The notes: generated from the letters alone by a model not told the origin. Positions 1-11,516 are shown, counted from the first letter of the stretch. The stretch: 64,000 nucleotides of DNA from Armigeres subalbatus (GCF_024139115.2 NC_085139.1:74195203-74259202); one strand, 5' to 3'. Translations and numbers: made by a program.

Positions 1-504
1 AAAACTGGCCTGTGACTCCGTTCCCTGGCAGCACCATCGAGATAGAGATTTGACCACATCTACTCCTCCACCTCCTCCTGCTGTGTGTGACCGCATGCGT
101 TTTGCGATACACGAACAATCTGAAACCCAGTTGTCGTGGAACACCACGAGTGTCTGGGCCACTAACAAGAACGGATTTCGTCGACGCAGAAAACCATTTG
201 TTCCGCCGTGCTCAGTCCACCCCATGAAGAACCGTTTGTCGGCGAACCCAGTGAAAACGATTTCTAAATCAAGCTTTCTGTATCACACTGGAGTGTTTTC
301 ACTGGAGTGTATTTTCAGCACGCGCGCTCCTGTGGCTCTGGAGTGCATTTTTTCGACAGTTTGCCATGACATTTAGAAAATTCAACTATCCTTCTATTAA
401 TTGAACTTACTTAGTTGAGACTATAAAATCGTTTAGATGGAGTAAAATCAAAGAGCAGAATTTTTTGCCCTGAGTGTAGGACAACACTGCTAACACGCAT
501 ATAG
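1..504. other. No recognisable gene (left edge)
   Basis: An open frame at 50-376 (plus) has no domain, skewed Pro/Arg composition and no splice context, so I do not call it. A short motif around ggagtg recurs near 283-345. The block is probably decayed repeat DNA next to the R1 element. Confidence 0.4.
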
Positions 505-1980
505 GCCTCTACGCGACCGGATTGCCGGGTGACTTTCCTGACCCCAGCTTCTGGATCTTCCACATTTCTGGAAAATTGCCTTCTTCCAGGCACTTTTGCA
601 GCGCCTTCCTGAACATATCTGCATATGCCAGGATCGCAGCTTTCAACGCAACGTTCGGTATTCCATCCGGACCGGAGGCTTTCTTCGCTTTCAGGGGTTT
701 CACAAGCTCGTCATTGGACACTTGTCGATCTACGGAATTTGTTTCTCCTTCTTCGCCATACGGTGTTGCTTGCCACATGGTCGGATCATGTTTCGGGAAG
801 AGACCCTCCACAATTGCCTTCATCTTGTCCGGGCACATTTGAGCTGGCATCGACGGGTCTTTGATCTTCGCCATCACGACCTGATATGCGTCATCCCAGG
901 GGTTGGCGTCTGCTTCTCGATACAGCTTCTTGTAGCAGTCGGACTTGCTAATGCATAGCCCGTTTCAATGCGGTCCTAGCTTCTCTGAACGGTGCCGTGC
1001 GTTCCTCTCTCTCTCGGGTTCCATCCTTGCTCTCTGTGCCCGCCTCCGATCTTTGAGGCAAGCAGCGCGTAGCGTACTTAGCCTGTCGCTACATCACTAA
1101 GCTGGACGCCGAAAGCATTATAAGCTCTAGTTTTCGTGGCATTACAGCGTCGCAAGCCGTTACACATCCTTCTTGTTAGCTCGGCCACACCAACGATCTC
1201 GATCGAAGGGCCTGTCCGGTCGAAGAGCCTAAACGAATAGGTCTTTGTTGAAGGCTTTCGTTTTCCACCTCCGTCCACTGGTTATCCTTCTCTGTGTTGC
1301 ATCAGGGTTTCGTTGGCCAATACGGTAGAGGATCGCCTGGTGATCTTCGTTAACTCTCCAGTCCATACTTGCCGTCAACGGGGGACTGCAGAACGTAATG
1401 TCGATGATAGACTCCCTCCCATCTCCCCGAAATGTGATCAGCTTTCATTGCACAATCGTACATTTGGCTTCACTAGCTCTCCTGCCTGTCTTAAGACGAG
1501 TTTATACAATCCCATTGAATTCCACCACTTAATTGTATCTTGACAGATACGTATTTCGACCTCAACAGTAAGGCCGTCTTCAGTGTCTCGTACTTGACTC
1601 GACAAGTACGAGACACTGAAGACGGCCTTACTGTTGAGGTCGAAATACGTATCTGTCAAGATATAATTAAGTGGTGGAATTCAATGGGATTGTATAAACT
1701 TGTCTTATGACAGGTGAAAACATTCCACTAAAAAGCTCAAAATAATTTTCTTTTCACTAGCTCTTCCTACAGGATATATCCTCTTGCGTTGGTCACTCGA
1801 CTGCCCCATTCCACGGCCCAGGCATTGAAGTCAGCTCCTCTGAATACCGGCCTTCGTCCAATCACCTTGTCGGTTAGCTGATCCAATATCTTGTTGAACT
1901 GCTCCACGGTCCACCTTGGAGGTGAAGAGCAGCTGCATATGAAGATGCCGTTGATTTTGGTCATCACAAAGCCTTCGCCA
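505..1980 (-). mobile_element. R1-type non-LTR retrotransposon fragment, truncated at both ends
   Basis: Read on the minus strand this is the endonuclease-to-reverse-transcriptase part of an R1-like LINE. The endonuclease centre is at about 1967-1770 (residues FNAWAVEWGS, the phosphodiesterase GDFNAW motif with the first residues altered). Its C-terminus is at about 1440-1290 (ITFCSPPL and a DHQAI-like end). The linker follows at about 1230-880, and the start of the RT domain at 877-520 (KKASGPDGIPN, then MWKIQKL). Stops and frameshifts show that it is dead. The hairpin element at 1481-1752 is inserted inside the endonuclease. The 5' end abuts BEL remains near 1980, and the RT stops near 510, long before the fingers-palm-thumb are complete. 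Confidence 0.75.
1481..1752. repeat. Hairpin retroposon, copy 1 (head-to-head dimer)
   Basis: Two arms of about 105 bp form a nearly perfect palindrome centred near 1600; over the inner 86 bp I see one mismatch. A non-palindromic tail of about 35 bp ends in an A/T-rich stretch. The unit is flanked by a 12-bp direct repeat (TTCACTAGCTCT at 1469-1480 and 1753-1764). That length is typical of LINE-mediated insertion and not of cut-and-paste MITEs. It interrupts the R1 endonuclease. Related copies are at 32654-32777 and 37000-37273. Confidence 0.85.
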
Positions 1981-2229
1981 CTTCTTCAATAGGGAATTTG
2001 CCTATAACTTATGTCGCAGTCATACCCGTTTTATCTCTGCTGATTTGCTCACCTCTGGGTGAGCGCATACACTATTCTCGTCTTTTGTAAGAGCTTGTCC
2101 AACTCGCTCTGCCCTGGCCGTATTATTTGTGCTATCTATCGCGCGACGATCCCTTGAATGGCGGCGGGTGTGGTTGAGTTCAACTGTCAGTTGATAGATT
2201 GACAGTCGGGACAGATGGCTTCAGTTGAA

Positions 2230-2545
2230 GCGTATTCGACTCAACGCTTACGTCGAGTACAGCTAAGGAGACTGCTGGTCGCTCGTAAACACCCCCGAAT
2301 GGGTCTACATCCCTAGCTGGACATGTGGCTATCAGTAGGACTTTCCCCAACTATTTCGGGGTAGCTTCGAATCCACGATGATGACCAAATCTCCAACTGT
2401 TATCGGCTTTACAGCGTCGAACCATTTGGTTCTACGAGTAATCGTAGGTAAATAGTCCCGAACCCATAGCAGGGTGATGCACTCTCGAATCCACTGTTCA
2501 ATATAGCGCCAACAGAGTTTGTTACTGACAAACGCACCTTGCAAC
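2230..2545 (-). mobile_element. BEL/Pao pol C-terminal fragment (DUF5641-like)
   Basis: Minus-strand translation contains the conserved end of BEL/Pao pol: a Trp-rich stretch, YLPTITRRTKW, then VGDLVIIVD, LPRNSW and an ATCPARDVDPFG-type end. This is the domain after the integrase core. It lies downstream, in minus orientation, of the other BEL pieces at 5000-6073, 6646-7457 and 11775-11964. I read all of them as one old element broken up by later insertions. Confidence 0.7.
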
Positions 2546-3546
2546 AAGCCTTTATCGGAACCCGAACATAATATGACAAGAATCATTTGCCTTGCATGCT
2601 CGGATATTTCCGAGAATACGACGATAATTTTGTAACCATAGTTAGATTCTCGAAAATTTTCATAAAAGCAGAAACTATGATACCATAAAACCGAAATTTG
2701 CTGTAAAGATAATGAAAAATAACGAGATGAAAAGTTAGCAACAAAATTGTCTTCTTTTTTGTTGGTGACAAAAATTTTCGGATCTTTGTCATTATTATCT
2801 CCGACAAAAACAAAGCTTTGTCGTTGGTTCTCTTTTGTCGCTTGTTTCGCTTGCGCACCCAAGAAAAATTGATTCCCTGAGCGGTATCATTATCACAACA
2901 TCGCATATGCTCCTGATATTTGCGGACGATATCGATATTATCGGGATTGACCGCCGCACATAGGAGTACGCAGTGTAAAAGCGTGGCCAAAAGTATGTCG
3001 ATTATTTTGTAGTCTGTAAATGCATTCAATAGAAACATTGAAGTATATTTTTTTGTTTTTATGCTGTTTACATTCTGCTAGCAGTGACGTATGACCCTGG
3101 CGGCGTCAGTTATTGTTATTTGATAGAGCACCACTTGGCGCAAGAACGCTGTCTTTGAGAACTACAGCGTACTTGCAACGAATAGGGCCCACATCTGGCT
3201 CCGTCAGTGAGTATGATCTTCTTTATGTTAATCTTAATCTAATGATTATTACTTACTAAATTTTCCGAAAAATGCACTTTGTTTGTTTACTTAAACTATA
3301 TAAATTTGTCATCGGATCATGTTAAAGTCTCTGGATAATGTTTTGTAATATCAAATGGAGCAGATCTAATAAATACGAAATACAAATCAACCGCTATGTA
3401 TCTTAATAATATTAACATTCGAAAAATGCGTACGCTTTTATGGATCGATGTGTTCATCAAAGTCTCACTCTTCTTTGGAAGCGAAAAATAATTTTTGTGA
3501 GGTTTGGCATTCAAAACTTTTTTTTTTTCAGCATTTCAAAGCAAAC
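2546..3546. other. Unrecognised A/T-rich block with one open frame
   Basis: No domain is recognised. A minus-strand frame at 2583-3038 (151 codons) starts with a hydrophobic, signal-peptide-like N-terminus and then turns Lys/Arg-rich. It has no splice or database-type evidence and sits among transposon debris. The stretch 2750-2860 is rich in a TTTGTCGTTG-like motif and includes a short palindrome around aaagcttt, suggesting a MITE. Confidence 0.3.
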
Positions 3547-3556
3547 TTCACTTTAT

Positions 3557-3850
3557 CTTCTTCTTCTTCTTCTTCTTCTTCTTGGCATTACATCCCCACA
3601 CTGGGACAGAGCCGCCTCGCAGCTTAGTGTTCATTAAGCACAGTTTTTAACTGCGAGGTTTCTTAGCCAGGTTACCATTTTTGCATTCGTATATCATGAG
3701 GCTAGCGCGATGATACTTTTATGCCCAGGGAAGTCGAGACAATTTCCAATCCGAAAATTGCCTAGACCGGCACCGGGAATCGAACCCAGCCATCCTCAGC
3801 ATGGTCTTGCTTTGTAGCCGCGCGTCTTACCGCACGGCTAAGGGGGCCCC
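3557..3850 (-). mobile_element. Feilai-type tRNA-derived SINE, full length
   Basis: On the minus strand the element starts at a GGGGCCCCCTTAGCCGTG head with a tRNA-like box A (TAGCCGTGCGGTAAG) and box B (GGGTTCGATTCCCGG). It continues through the Feilai body and ends in a (GAA)n tail, seen as (CTT)n at 3557-3581 on the plus strand. A 10-bp target-site duplication, TTCACTTTAT, flanks it at 3547-3556 and 3851-3860. Transcription would be by RNA polymerase III from the internal boxes. Two further copies lie at 34125-34210 and 56935-57223. Confidence 0.9.
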
Positions 3851-3860
3851 TTCACTTTAT

Positions 3861-4317
3861 ATTAAAATAAAAATAAGTCACGAGTGAGTATGCGTGAAAT
3901 GTTTTTTATGGAGCTTATTAAGGAAACTCCAATCTTTCCAACGCTGACAATTTTGTTGCTTGGACTGGTTTTATTTTGTAAAACATATTATTGTATAAAG
4001 GTAGAAAAAAGCCAGCAATTAATATCATTATTATGGATCACCTGAAAACGGTTTCAGATCGAATCATACTTGAAAAAGTTCTAAATACCCTCATTATTGA
4101 TACCTTTATTGCTTTCAATTTTAAAAATCATTAAAAATCAAGAAAAACATAATAAAACTAGTATTCGAATTATGGTGTAGTTTTGACAGCCAGCATCGCT
4201 TACAAGTAAACAATATTGTTTCAAAAATCCCATGGCAAATTAGTATCACTATTTGAGAATTCAAAAACGAAAAATAATATTGAAGTATCTAAAAAAATTG
4301 TTTTTGACTTTTGGCCA
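3861..4317. other. A/T-rich spacer without gene
   Basis: No coding signal, RNA gene or repeat boundary was recognised between the SINE and the RTE fragment. Confidence 0.4.
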
Positions 4318-4995
4318 GGATTTGTGCTGAAATACTCCTCAGTGCGCCGTTCCATGGAAAAGGTTTTGTACCTTTTAAGAGGGAGACAGCGAGGATTGGA
4401 CTCACGATCAATACCAGCAAAACGAAGTACATTTGAAGTTGTAGAAGAATTTGTGTATCTTGAAACATTAGTGGCGTGCGATAATGTTGTTACCCGCGAG
4501 GTGAAAAGGCGTATTGCAGCTGCAAATAGGGCTTATTACGGACTTCGTAACCAGCTCAAGTCCCGTAGTCTGCAAACGAAAACAAAACTCGCGCTTTACA
4601 CTACTCTAATTTTTCCGGTGGCTTTATACGGCCTTGAAACATGGACGTTAAAGGAGGTTGGTCGGAGAGCTTTCGGAGTGTTTGAGCGTAAGGTGCTGCG
4701 GACAATACTCGGCGGTAAACAGGAGAACGGTATCTGGCGGCGTCGCATGAATCACGAATTTTACCAAGTGTATAAAGGGCTGAATATTATTAAGCTTATG
4801 CAACAAGGCAGACTACGGTGGGCTGGTCACGTTGTTCGTATGCCGTACGTCAAGCGAAGATGATATTTAGTAGAGAACCCGGAAGATGCTTAATGTTCAG
4901 GGCGACTGGAAGCGATTGGCCCAGGATCGAGTCCAGTGGAGAAGGATACTCCATTTGGCGTAGGTTCATCGAAGAGCTGTAGCCCATCAAGTATC
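4318..4995 (+). mobile_element. RTE-clade LINE, 3' fragment of ORF2
   Basis: The open part (to 4863) encodes the connection region after the RT palm: EVVEEFVYLETLV, a LYGLETWTL motif, FERKVLRTILGG, WRRRMNHE and GRLRWAGHVVRM. These are the conserved C-terminal motifs of mosquito RTE elements and also occur at 18797-20063 and 57475-60010. This copy is more divergent than those two. It is 5' truncated, its frame is broken after 4863, and it sits in the middle of the BEL element in opposite orientation. Confidence 0.75.
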
Positions 4996-4999
4996 AAGT

Positions 5000-6073
5000 A
5001 TCTTATCCTCATTAACGCGCTTTCAAGCCGTTACAAGAGCTTGATATCCAGTTCCGAATTTCAAAACCCGCCGATGTGTGTAGCTTTCACGTCGTATACA
5101 AGCTTGATGGCTTCCTCCTCGGATTCTACGCTCACGAGCATATCATCCACGCAGTGTCGTTTGATGATACCGCTGACAGCTTCTGGGTAATCTCGCTCAA
5201 AGTTCGCTCGAACCGTCTAGCGTTAGTATTCTTCACGTATTGCGCTGTACTAGGCGAGCAGGGAGCACCAAATATCATCACTTGGACTACGTAGATACTC
5301 GGGTCCGTCGCTTGGTTGTCGTCCCCCAGAAGAAGCGTTGGCAGTTCTGCTCAGCTTCGTGCAACATTACTTGATGGAACATTTCGCGGAGATCACCGCA
5401 AACTGCTACGCGAACTCTCGGAACTGTACCTGCAGGGATAGAATAGATACCAGATGGTCGGGTCTCGGTCTCGGCAGAATGGTATTGAGTGACACCCCGT
5501 GGACGGTGCCTTTACACCTTTATGAAGGTCTTTATCTGAATCTCAGTTACATTCGCACACTTGCGTGCTGTGGTAGTTCACATACCGCTCAGTATTCTCC
5601 TGGCAGGTGCAATTTCCAAAGACCATCCAACCTAGGCGTGTCTTAACGGCTATAGGTGCATGTTCCTTTCCTTCGCGGCTCTTCATAGCATGACCAAGTC
5701 TAGCGTTATCCAGCCCAATAAGGATCCGGGGACTGACGTCGTGGTATGACTCAAGGGGTAGCCCTGTCAAGTACGGGTATTACTTTTCGATCTCCGCGAG
5801 CAACAGAGTTTGTGGACAAATTTGCAATGGAGGCATCGTGTAGCCACCAGACAACTCGTACTTCTTCGACCTATGCACGCCGAATATCTGCAGGTTGACT
5901 CGTTGTGACCGGTTCTCAATTTTCTGTATTTCGCCCGTCCTCATCAAGCAAAGCGATTTCGTTGGTCCTTGCACTGTGATTGAAACACACTTCTGGAAGG
6001 AGCAATGTCCCATCTGATGACAGGGCTGCGAACCGTATCCGCGAACTTGCTGAACTAGACTGCGGCTGTGCGG
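5000..6073 (-). pseudogene. BEL/Pao protease-reverse transcriptase remnant
   Basis: Minus-strand frames give BEL pol pieces in order. The protease region is at 6013-5543 (KSLCLMRTGEIQKIENRSQ, YELSGGYTM, then PRILIGLDNARLGHA and KTRLGWMVFGNC). RT follows at about 5460-5020 ([32 protein letters not shown], and the catalytic motif HCVDDML). At least three frameshifts or stops interrupt it. It continues the gag piece at 6646-7457 and is followed, after more insertions, by the C-terminal piece at 2230-2545. The N-terminal border touches the end of another LINE fragment at 6074. Confidence 0.75.
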
Positions 6074-6645
6074 CTAACTCACTTATTTACTTAAGGGCCC
6101 TGTAGTACACCTCCGCTCCGGTGGTGGTGCAAAGGGCCGACTTGAAAGATCTCCATCCAGAGCGATGTCCAGCTATCACTTTAACCTGTTGTCAGGTTAG
6201 ATTTCGGTCGACTTCTTTTATTTCTTGATTGCGGCTTCGCCGCCATGAACCTCTGGATCTACCTCTGCTGCGATGTCCTGCTGGGTTCCAGTCTAATGCT
6301 TGTTTACAGATTTCGTTTCCGAGGCCGACCCAGCCCCACTTCCGATCCCGAATTTCTGTAGCTATTGGCCTCTTTTGACAACGACGATGGAGCTCGTTGT
6401 TTGAGATACAGTTGTTAGGCCACCAGGCCCGAATTATATACCGCAGGCATCTGTTAATGAACACCTGCAACCGTTGAGTGTTCTCCACTGATACACACCA
6501 TGTTTCGCTAGCGTATAACAGCACAGACTTCACGTTAGAGTTGAAAATTCGTATTTTGGTGCGTTCACTTATCTGCCTGTTTTTCCAGATATTTCTTAAA
6601 CTCGCAAAGGCAGCCCTTGCTTTCTTGAGCCGTGCGCCAATGTCT
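6074..6645 (-). mobile_element. 5'-truncated LINE fragment (same family as 23760-27250)
   Basis: Minus-strand translation from about 6640 gives DIGARLKKARAAFASLRN, ISERTKIRIFNSNVKSVLLY, ETWCVSVENTQRLQVF, RCLRYIIRAWW and a GHRSRGRSRGSWRRS tail. This is the C-terminus of an APE-type LINE closely matching the copy in intron 1 of the GTPase gene. CTGTGCGG occurs at both borders, a possible 8-bp target-site duplication. The clade (RTE-like or CR1/L2-like) cannot be settled by eye. Confidence 0.7.
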
Positions 6646-7457
6646 GTGCGGTAACGAAGGACAAAAATTTTGCGCAAAACGATTTTGCATTGGACCATGA
6701 ATCGATTGCACGAACGGCTGGTTTGCTGGACGGACACACTGCGGAGAAAATTCACTCTGGTAACCCTGATCGAGGCGATTGTTGCGAAGAATTGGTGGAT
6801 TTTGCTGACGCTGAATAACATCCGGAGCATGGTGCTCCTCGGGCCTCTCCGATGGATTCGGCGTTTGCCCTTCTGCAACCTCTACCGCTAATCCAGAATC
6901 TTCACCATGACGTTCTGTCTCTGATAACACTGCTCGATTTTCGACGCGTTGTCTTTGAGATCACCAGCCCCGGTAGACGTCTCGCTGCCGTACTCCTTCA
7001 ACAATTAGTACTTTCGTTCGAGGTAGCGCTTTTCCGTCTCAAACTGTACTTCAAGCTGCTTTATTTCTAAATCCCTAATCCTCCTCGTTTCACCTCTATT
7101 TGAACTAGTTCTACCCTGGGGTCGGCTTGTGCCACTATTCCTTTTAGTAGGCACGATTTGTCCCTGCTGCTGGTTATTTCGCTGGGTGATACTGGTGGGG
7201 GGTTAATTGCAGTTGGTGTTGAACCCTTTGCTGTTTTGCAAATAGGGCAGATCCAGGATGCGTTCGCCACGTCATCAGTAACATTGTCACACTCGTAATG
7301 GAACCACTGCTTGCAACCATCACCATCACACTGCATCATTTGATCACTGTCACGCTCACTACACAACTGACAATGGAAATCTTGTTTCCTTCTGACATCG
7401 CATACCGTATTTCGTTTCATGTTGGACACAGACTGGAATGACTTTTTGACATGGGAA
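6646..7457 (-). pseudogene. BEL/Pao gag remnant with PHD-type zinc finger
   Basis: The minus-strand frame at about 7457-7067 encodes a Cys4-His-Cys3 PHD-like finger: CQLC, then MMQCDGDGC, WFHYEC and WICPIC. It precedes a charged coiled region (residues such as RDLEIKQLEVQFETEKRYL in a neighbouring frame at 7066-6930). PHD-type fingers at the start of gag are known from mosquito BEL elements. The reading frame continues across the jockey insertion into 11964-11775: the 10-bp duplication supplies the His-Lys-Thr codons on both sides. A frameshift lies near 7070. Confidence 0.7.
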
Positions 7458-7634
7458 TCCGTTTTATCGCTAGCAGACACGCACACACGCACACCATCTG
7501 AACATTCCAGTTCGAGACAGCAACACGTACGGACGTGTTTTTTGCTCGCGCATTTTTTCGAAGTGTTTTTTCTCGTTCTTTCGCTGTTTACGTTTTCGCT
7601 TGTCGCGTTGGCGTTATTTTCTCCCGGACCCGTC

Positions 7635-8888
7635 ATGGGAGACTCGGTGGCCGATTCGGTCGCTGGAAAAGTGCCTAAGCGCACTGCTCTTGGAGGCGCG
7701 GGTAACCCCTCCAAGCAGCTTTTGCAGAGCAACGTGTTCTCGCCGTTGCCGCTTGATGACGCCGGCAATCCGCCGAAAAAGAGGAAGAAGCAGCAATCGC
7801 AACTGCCGCAGGTGCAACCGGAGCGGAAGGAGAAGTGCCCGCCCGTGTTTGTGAAGGGCGATCCGCCGGATTTACGCCCAAAAATTCGCCAGCTGATCGC
7901 TAAGGGGCTGAAATGTACTTTTCGGCTCTGCAGCGAGGGCGTGAAAGTGATGCCGGCCAACAGGGACCATCATCAATCCGTCGTGGAGTTCCTCGAGGTC
8001 CACAAGTATGAGTACTACACTCATGACCACCCCGGCACGAAGCCGCTCAAGGCTTTGCTGCGAGGACTTCACGACATGAAGGAGGAAGAGCTCCAAGCAG
8101 AGCTTGAAAGTTGCGGACTGAAGCCAGTAGCCGTCCACAAGATCGCTCGTCACGACAAGGCGAGGAAATATCGCGACCAGCTTTACCTGATCCATCTGGA
8201 GCACGGCTCCACTACCTGGAAGGACCTGAAGCTGGTTGGCGTTATAAATTACACCGTCGTTGACTGGGAGCGATATCGGCCAGTGCACCGCGATGTCACG
8301 CAATGCACCAACTGCTTCAATTTCGGGCACGGCACCAGAAACTGCCGCATGAAGCCGCGCTGCAACAAGTGTGGCGAACCCCATCCGACTGACGAGTGCG
8401 ACAAAATGGAGGTGGCCGATCCCAAGTGCGCCAACTGTGGCGACAAACATCGGGCCACCACAAAGGGCTGCCCAAAGCGAGCCGAGTTCCTGGAAATCCG
8501 GAAGAAGGCTTCCACCAGGACCATTCCGAAGAAGAATCGTGTTCCTGTAATCAACGAGGTGAACTTTCCAGCTATCCCGGCTCCCCGTCGTGTGATTCCA
8601 ATACTCCCACCGCTACAGCCGCACAAGCGACTGGCAGCGGCAGCTGCATCGGTCCAAGCTCCAGCATCGTCGGCACCATCCACCAGCGAATGGCCCCCGC
8701 TTCCTCCTCCTGGGTTCCGTCGGCAGTCGGAGAACGAAGCCGTCCCACCGGAAGAATCTGCCCCGCTGTACTCTCCGGAGCAACTAATGCCGATCTTCGC
8801 GCAGCTCACCACTCGACTGCGCGGCTGCAAAACCCGATTCGACCAGGTCTTCACACTTGGCATGTTCATCATTGAAAATGGCTGCTAG
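7635..8888 (+). CDS. Jockey ORF1: gag-like nucleic-acid-binding protein
   Basis: This 417-codon ORF1 is intact. The N-terminus is Lys/Pro-rich with a likely nuclear-localisation patch (PKKRKKQQ). The centre carries the gag region typical of jockey elements (about residues 90-215). Three CCHC-type zinc knuckles follow at about 223-275: CTNCFNFGHGTRNC, CNKCGEPHPTDEC and CANCGDKHRATTKGC. The C-terminus is Pro/Ala-rich. I chose the ATG at 7635 because upstream in-frame sequence is the element's 5' UTR, rich in T and GT. The stop overlaps the ORF2 start by 11 nt. Gag packages the RNA for target-primed reverse transcription. An overlapping minus-strand frame is a shadow. Confidence 0.85.
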   Translation: MGDSVADSVAGKVPKRTALGGAGNPSKQLLQSNVFSPLPLDDAGNPPKKRKKQQSQLPQVQPERKEKCPPVFVKGDPPDLRPKIRQLIAKGLKCTFRLCSEGVKVMPANRDHHQSVVEFLEVHKYEYYTHDHPGTKPLKALLRGLHDMKEEELQAELESCGLKPVAVHKIARHDKARKYRDQLYLIHLEHGSTTWKDLKLVGVINYTVVDWERYRPVHRDVTQCTNCFNFGHGTRNCRMKPRCNKCGEPHPTDECDKMEVADPKCANCGDKHRATTKGCPKRAEFLEIRKKASTRTIPKKNRVPVINEVNFPAIPAPRRVIPILPPLQPHKRLAAAAASVQAPASSAPSTSEWPPLPPPGFRRQSENEAVPPEESAPLYSPEQLMPIFAQLTTRLRGCKTRFDQVFTLGMFIIENGC

Positions 8889-11516
8889 GGTGGGCCTGGT
8901 CAACTGGAACGCTTGCTCGCTAAAGAGCAAAACAATCGAGCTGAAGGATTTCCTTGAGGAGAAGGAAATAGACGTGGCGTTCATCACCGAAACGCACCTA
9001 AAACCGGAGGTGAACATCAACATCCCGGACTTCCGCATCGTGCGACTCGACCGGCCGACCAGGGGAGGTGGTGTGGCCATCGCTCTTCGCTACAACATCA
9101 ACTGTCGTCTGCTTCCAAGCTTCCAGCTCAGTGTCATCGAGGCCATCGGTGTCGAAATCACCACTTCGGTCGGCACAATCGCGCTTATCGCGGCGTACTG
9201 TCCAACGCAAGCCAAAGCCGGCGATGGATCATCGGCTGCCCTTCGGAGGGACATCGTCAAGCTGACGCGGAGGCAAGGCCAGTATATCATTGCCGGCGAC
9301 TTGAATGCCAAACATCAAGCCTGGGGCAACAGTCGTGGCAATCGAAACGGCACCATCTGGAGCAACGACATGGAGGAAGGCCACTACACGATCCTGAGCC
9401 CGGATTCCCCCACTCGGCTGAGTCGGTCCGGTGCCCACGCAACGCTCGACCTCTACGTAACAAACCTGAGTGACCACGTCTCGCAGCCGGTTGTATACCA
9501 GGAGCTCAGTTCGGATCACTATCCGGTGGTGGCGGAACTGGGCTCCTCGGTCAATCGGCACCAGCAGTTACGGCGGAACTACCACCGAGTGAACTGGCAG
9601 CGTTTCCAGCAGTGCGTCGATAACACCGTCGACTACGAGGTGCGTCCGGAGACGCCGGAAAGTATCGACCGCCAGCTGTGCGCTATCGAGGAGGCGATCA
9701 CGGCGGCCCGAGAGCAACACGTACCGACGGCTCGGCAGGTAAGCAACTCCTTAAACATCGATACACTCACCAAAGATTTGATTCGATTGCGGAATGTCAC
9801 TCGCAGGCAGTTTCAGCGTACTGGACTGCCTGAGCTTAAGGCACGCTGCAATCGAATCACAAAATTATCAAGGCCAGAATGGTGGACCTCAAAATAACGA
9901 CTTCTCGAATAAGATCCGCACTCTCCCAGATTATGCTAAGCCGTTCTGGAAAATGACCAAAATTCTAAAATCCAAGCCTCGGCCCATTCCACCTTTGATC
10001 CCACTAGACAATAATGGCTCTAAGGATCGCTTGATAACTCCTGCAGAGAAGGTCGCTGAAATAGGTCGTCACTTCGTCAGCTCACACAATCTTGGGCAGA
10101 ACATCGTTAGTCCACACGAAGCAGCCGTCAACGAGCATGCTAACAACATCCATTTGATTCCCAACGACTTCTCGGAGGAGTTGGAGATCTCAGCTGACGA
10201 ATTGACGGCCTATATCAAATCGTCGAAGAACATGAAGGCCCCAGGCTTCGACAGCATCCTGAATCTCGAGCTCAAACACATGAGTGCTCCGTTCTTTGAG
10301 CACCTCTCGCTGATCTTTAATCAGTGTCTCCGGCTTAGCTACTTCCCATCGTCCTGAAGTCAGCGAAAGTCACCCCATCCGGAAGCCTGGGAAGGATCCT
10401 TCCTCCCCAAAAGTTATCGACCCATCAGCCTTCTCTCAGGGTTATCCAAGCTATTCAAAAGCTATTCATCATCGGTTACTTGAGTCTGCCGAAAATCTCA
10501 ACATCTTGCTCGAGGAACAGTTTGGTTTCCGACGCGGTCGGTCAACTGTACACCAACTGACCCGAGTTACCAACGTCCTCAGACGGAACAAGTTTGTCTC
10601 GAAAACATCCGCCATGGCCTTTACTCGATGTCGAGAAGGCATTTGACAATGTATGGCATGATGGCCTGGTGTACAAACTACAACGCTACAATCTTCCCAG
10701 CTACCTGGTGAAAATCATCAACAATTACCTGTCGGCAAGGACATTCCGGGTCTCAATCAGCGGAGCGAGTTCCAATGCGCACAACATCGTCGCAGGCGTT
10801 CCCCAGGGCAGTATCCTCGGGCCCCTGCTTTTCAATCTGTTCACCTCCGACATGCCAGAACCTCCAGAAGGCGGCATTCTGTCTCTGTTCGCAGATGACA
10901 TCTCTATTGTCTACAACGGTAGAGTTATCAGAGCACTAGTGGCAAAACTCCAACGAGGCCTGGATTCCCTGACAGAATATCTCACCAGCTGGAATATCTG
11001 TATCAACGCGGCGAAGACCCAGGTCGTCACTCTAAACTTGTTCCGCCTGGGGACTGTAAAATCATCCTCAATGGCACGACTGTAGAATGGGCCAATGAGG
11101 CCGGCTACCTTGGCTTGACCCTCGACAGCAAGCTTATTTTCAGGCAACAGGTTGACAAAACGGTGACAAAGTGTAACGTCTTGTTGAAACTACTGTACCC
11201 TTTGATCAACCGCCGGTCGTCATTGTCCCTGAAAAATAAGCTTGCTGTCTACAAGCAAATCATCCTCCCTGTGATCGAATATGGCATGCCGGTCTGGGAG
11301 AGCTGCGCTAAAACCCACCACCTCAAACTTCAACGGGTTCAAAACAAATTCCTGAGGATGATCCTCAACACCCCTCCCAGGACAAGAACATCCGAGGTCC
11401 ACCGTCTGGCCGGAATAAAAACCTTACATGAACGCTTTGGTGAGTGTAAAGAAAAGTTTAGGGTCCGTTGCTTGCACTCGGACCAACAAGCGCTTAGGGC
11501 GCTAGTTCCAATCTAG
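8878..11516 (+). pseudogene. Jockey ORF2: APE endonuclease-reverse transcriptase, frameshifted
   Basis: The ATG at 8878 overlaps the end of ORF1. The endonuclease domain (residues 1-220) is open and keeps LVNWNACSL, ITETHL, GDLNAKHQAWG and SSDHYPV. Frameshifts occur near 9870, 10355, 10600 and 11060. Beyond them, RT motifs remain readable in successive frames: a KAPGFDSI-type motif near 10240, FGFRRGRST at about 10525, LLDVEKAFD at about 10620, GVPQGSILGPLLFN at about 10800 and the catalytic FADD at about 10890. The thumb-like VIEYGMPVW region is at about 11280. It would have nicked DNA and copied its own RNA; it is now broken. Confidence 0.85.

Noticed and set aside
50..376. 108-codon plus-strand open frame
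   Set aside because: No domain, low-complexity start, no splice context; likely chance.
7872..8872. Long minus-strand frames opposite jockey ORF1
   Set aside because: They are shadows of a G/C-biased coding region; the plus frame has three zinc knuckles and gag motifs.
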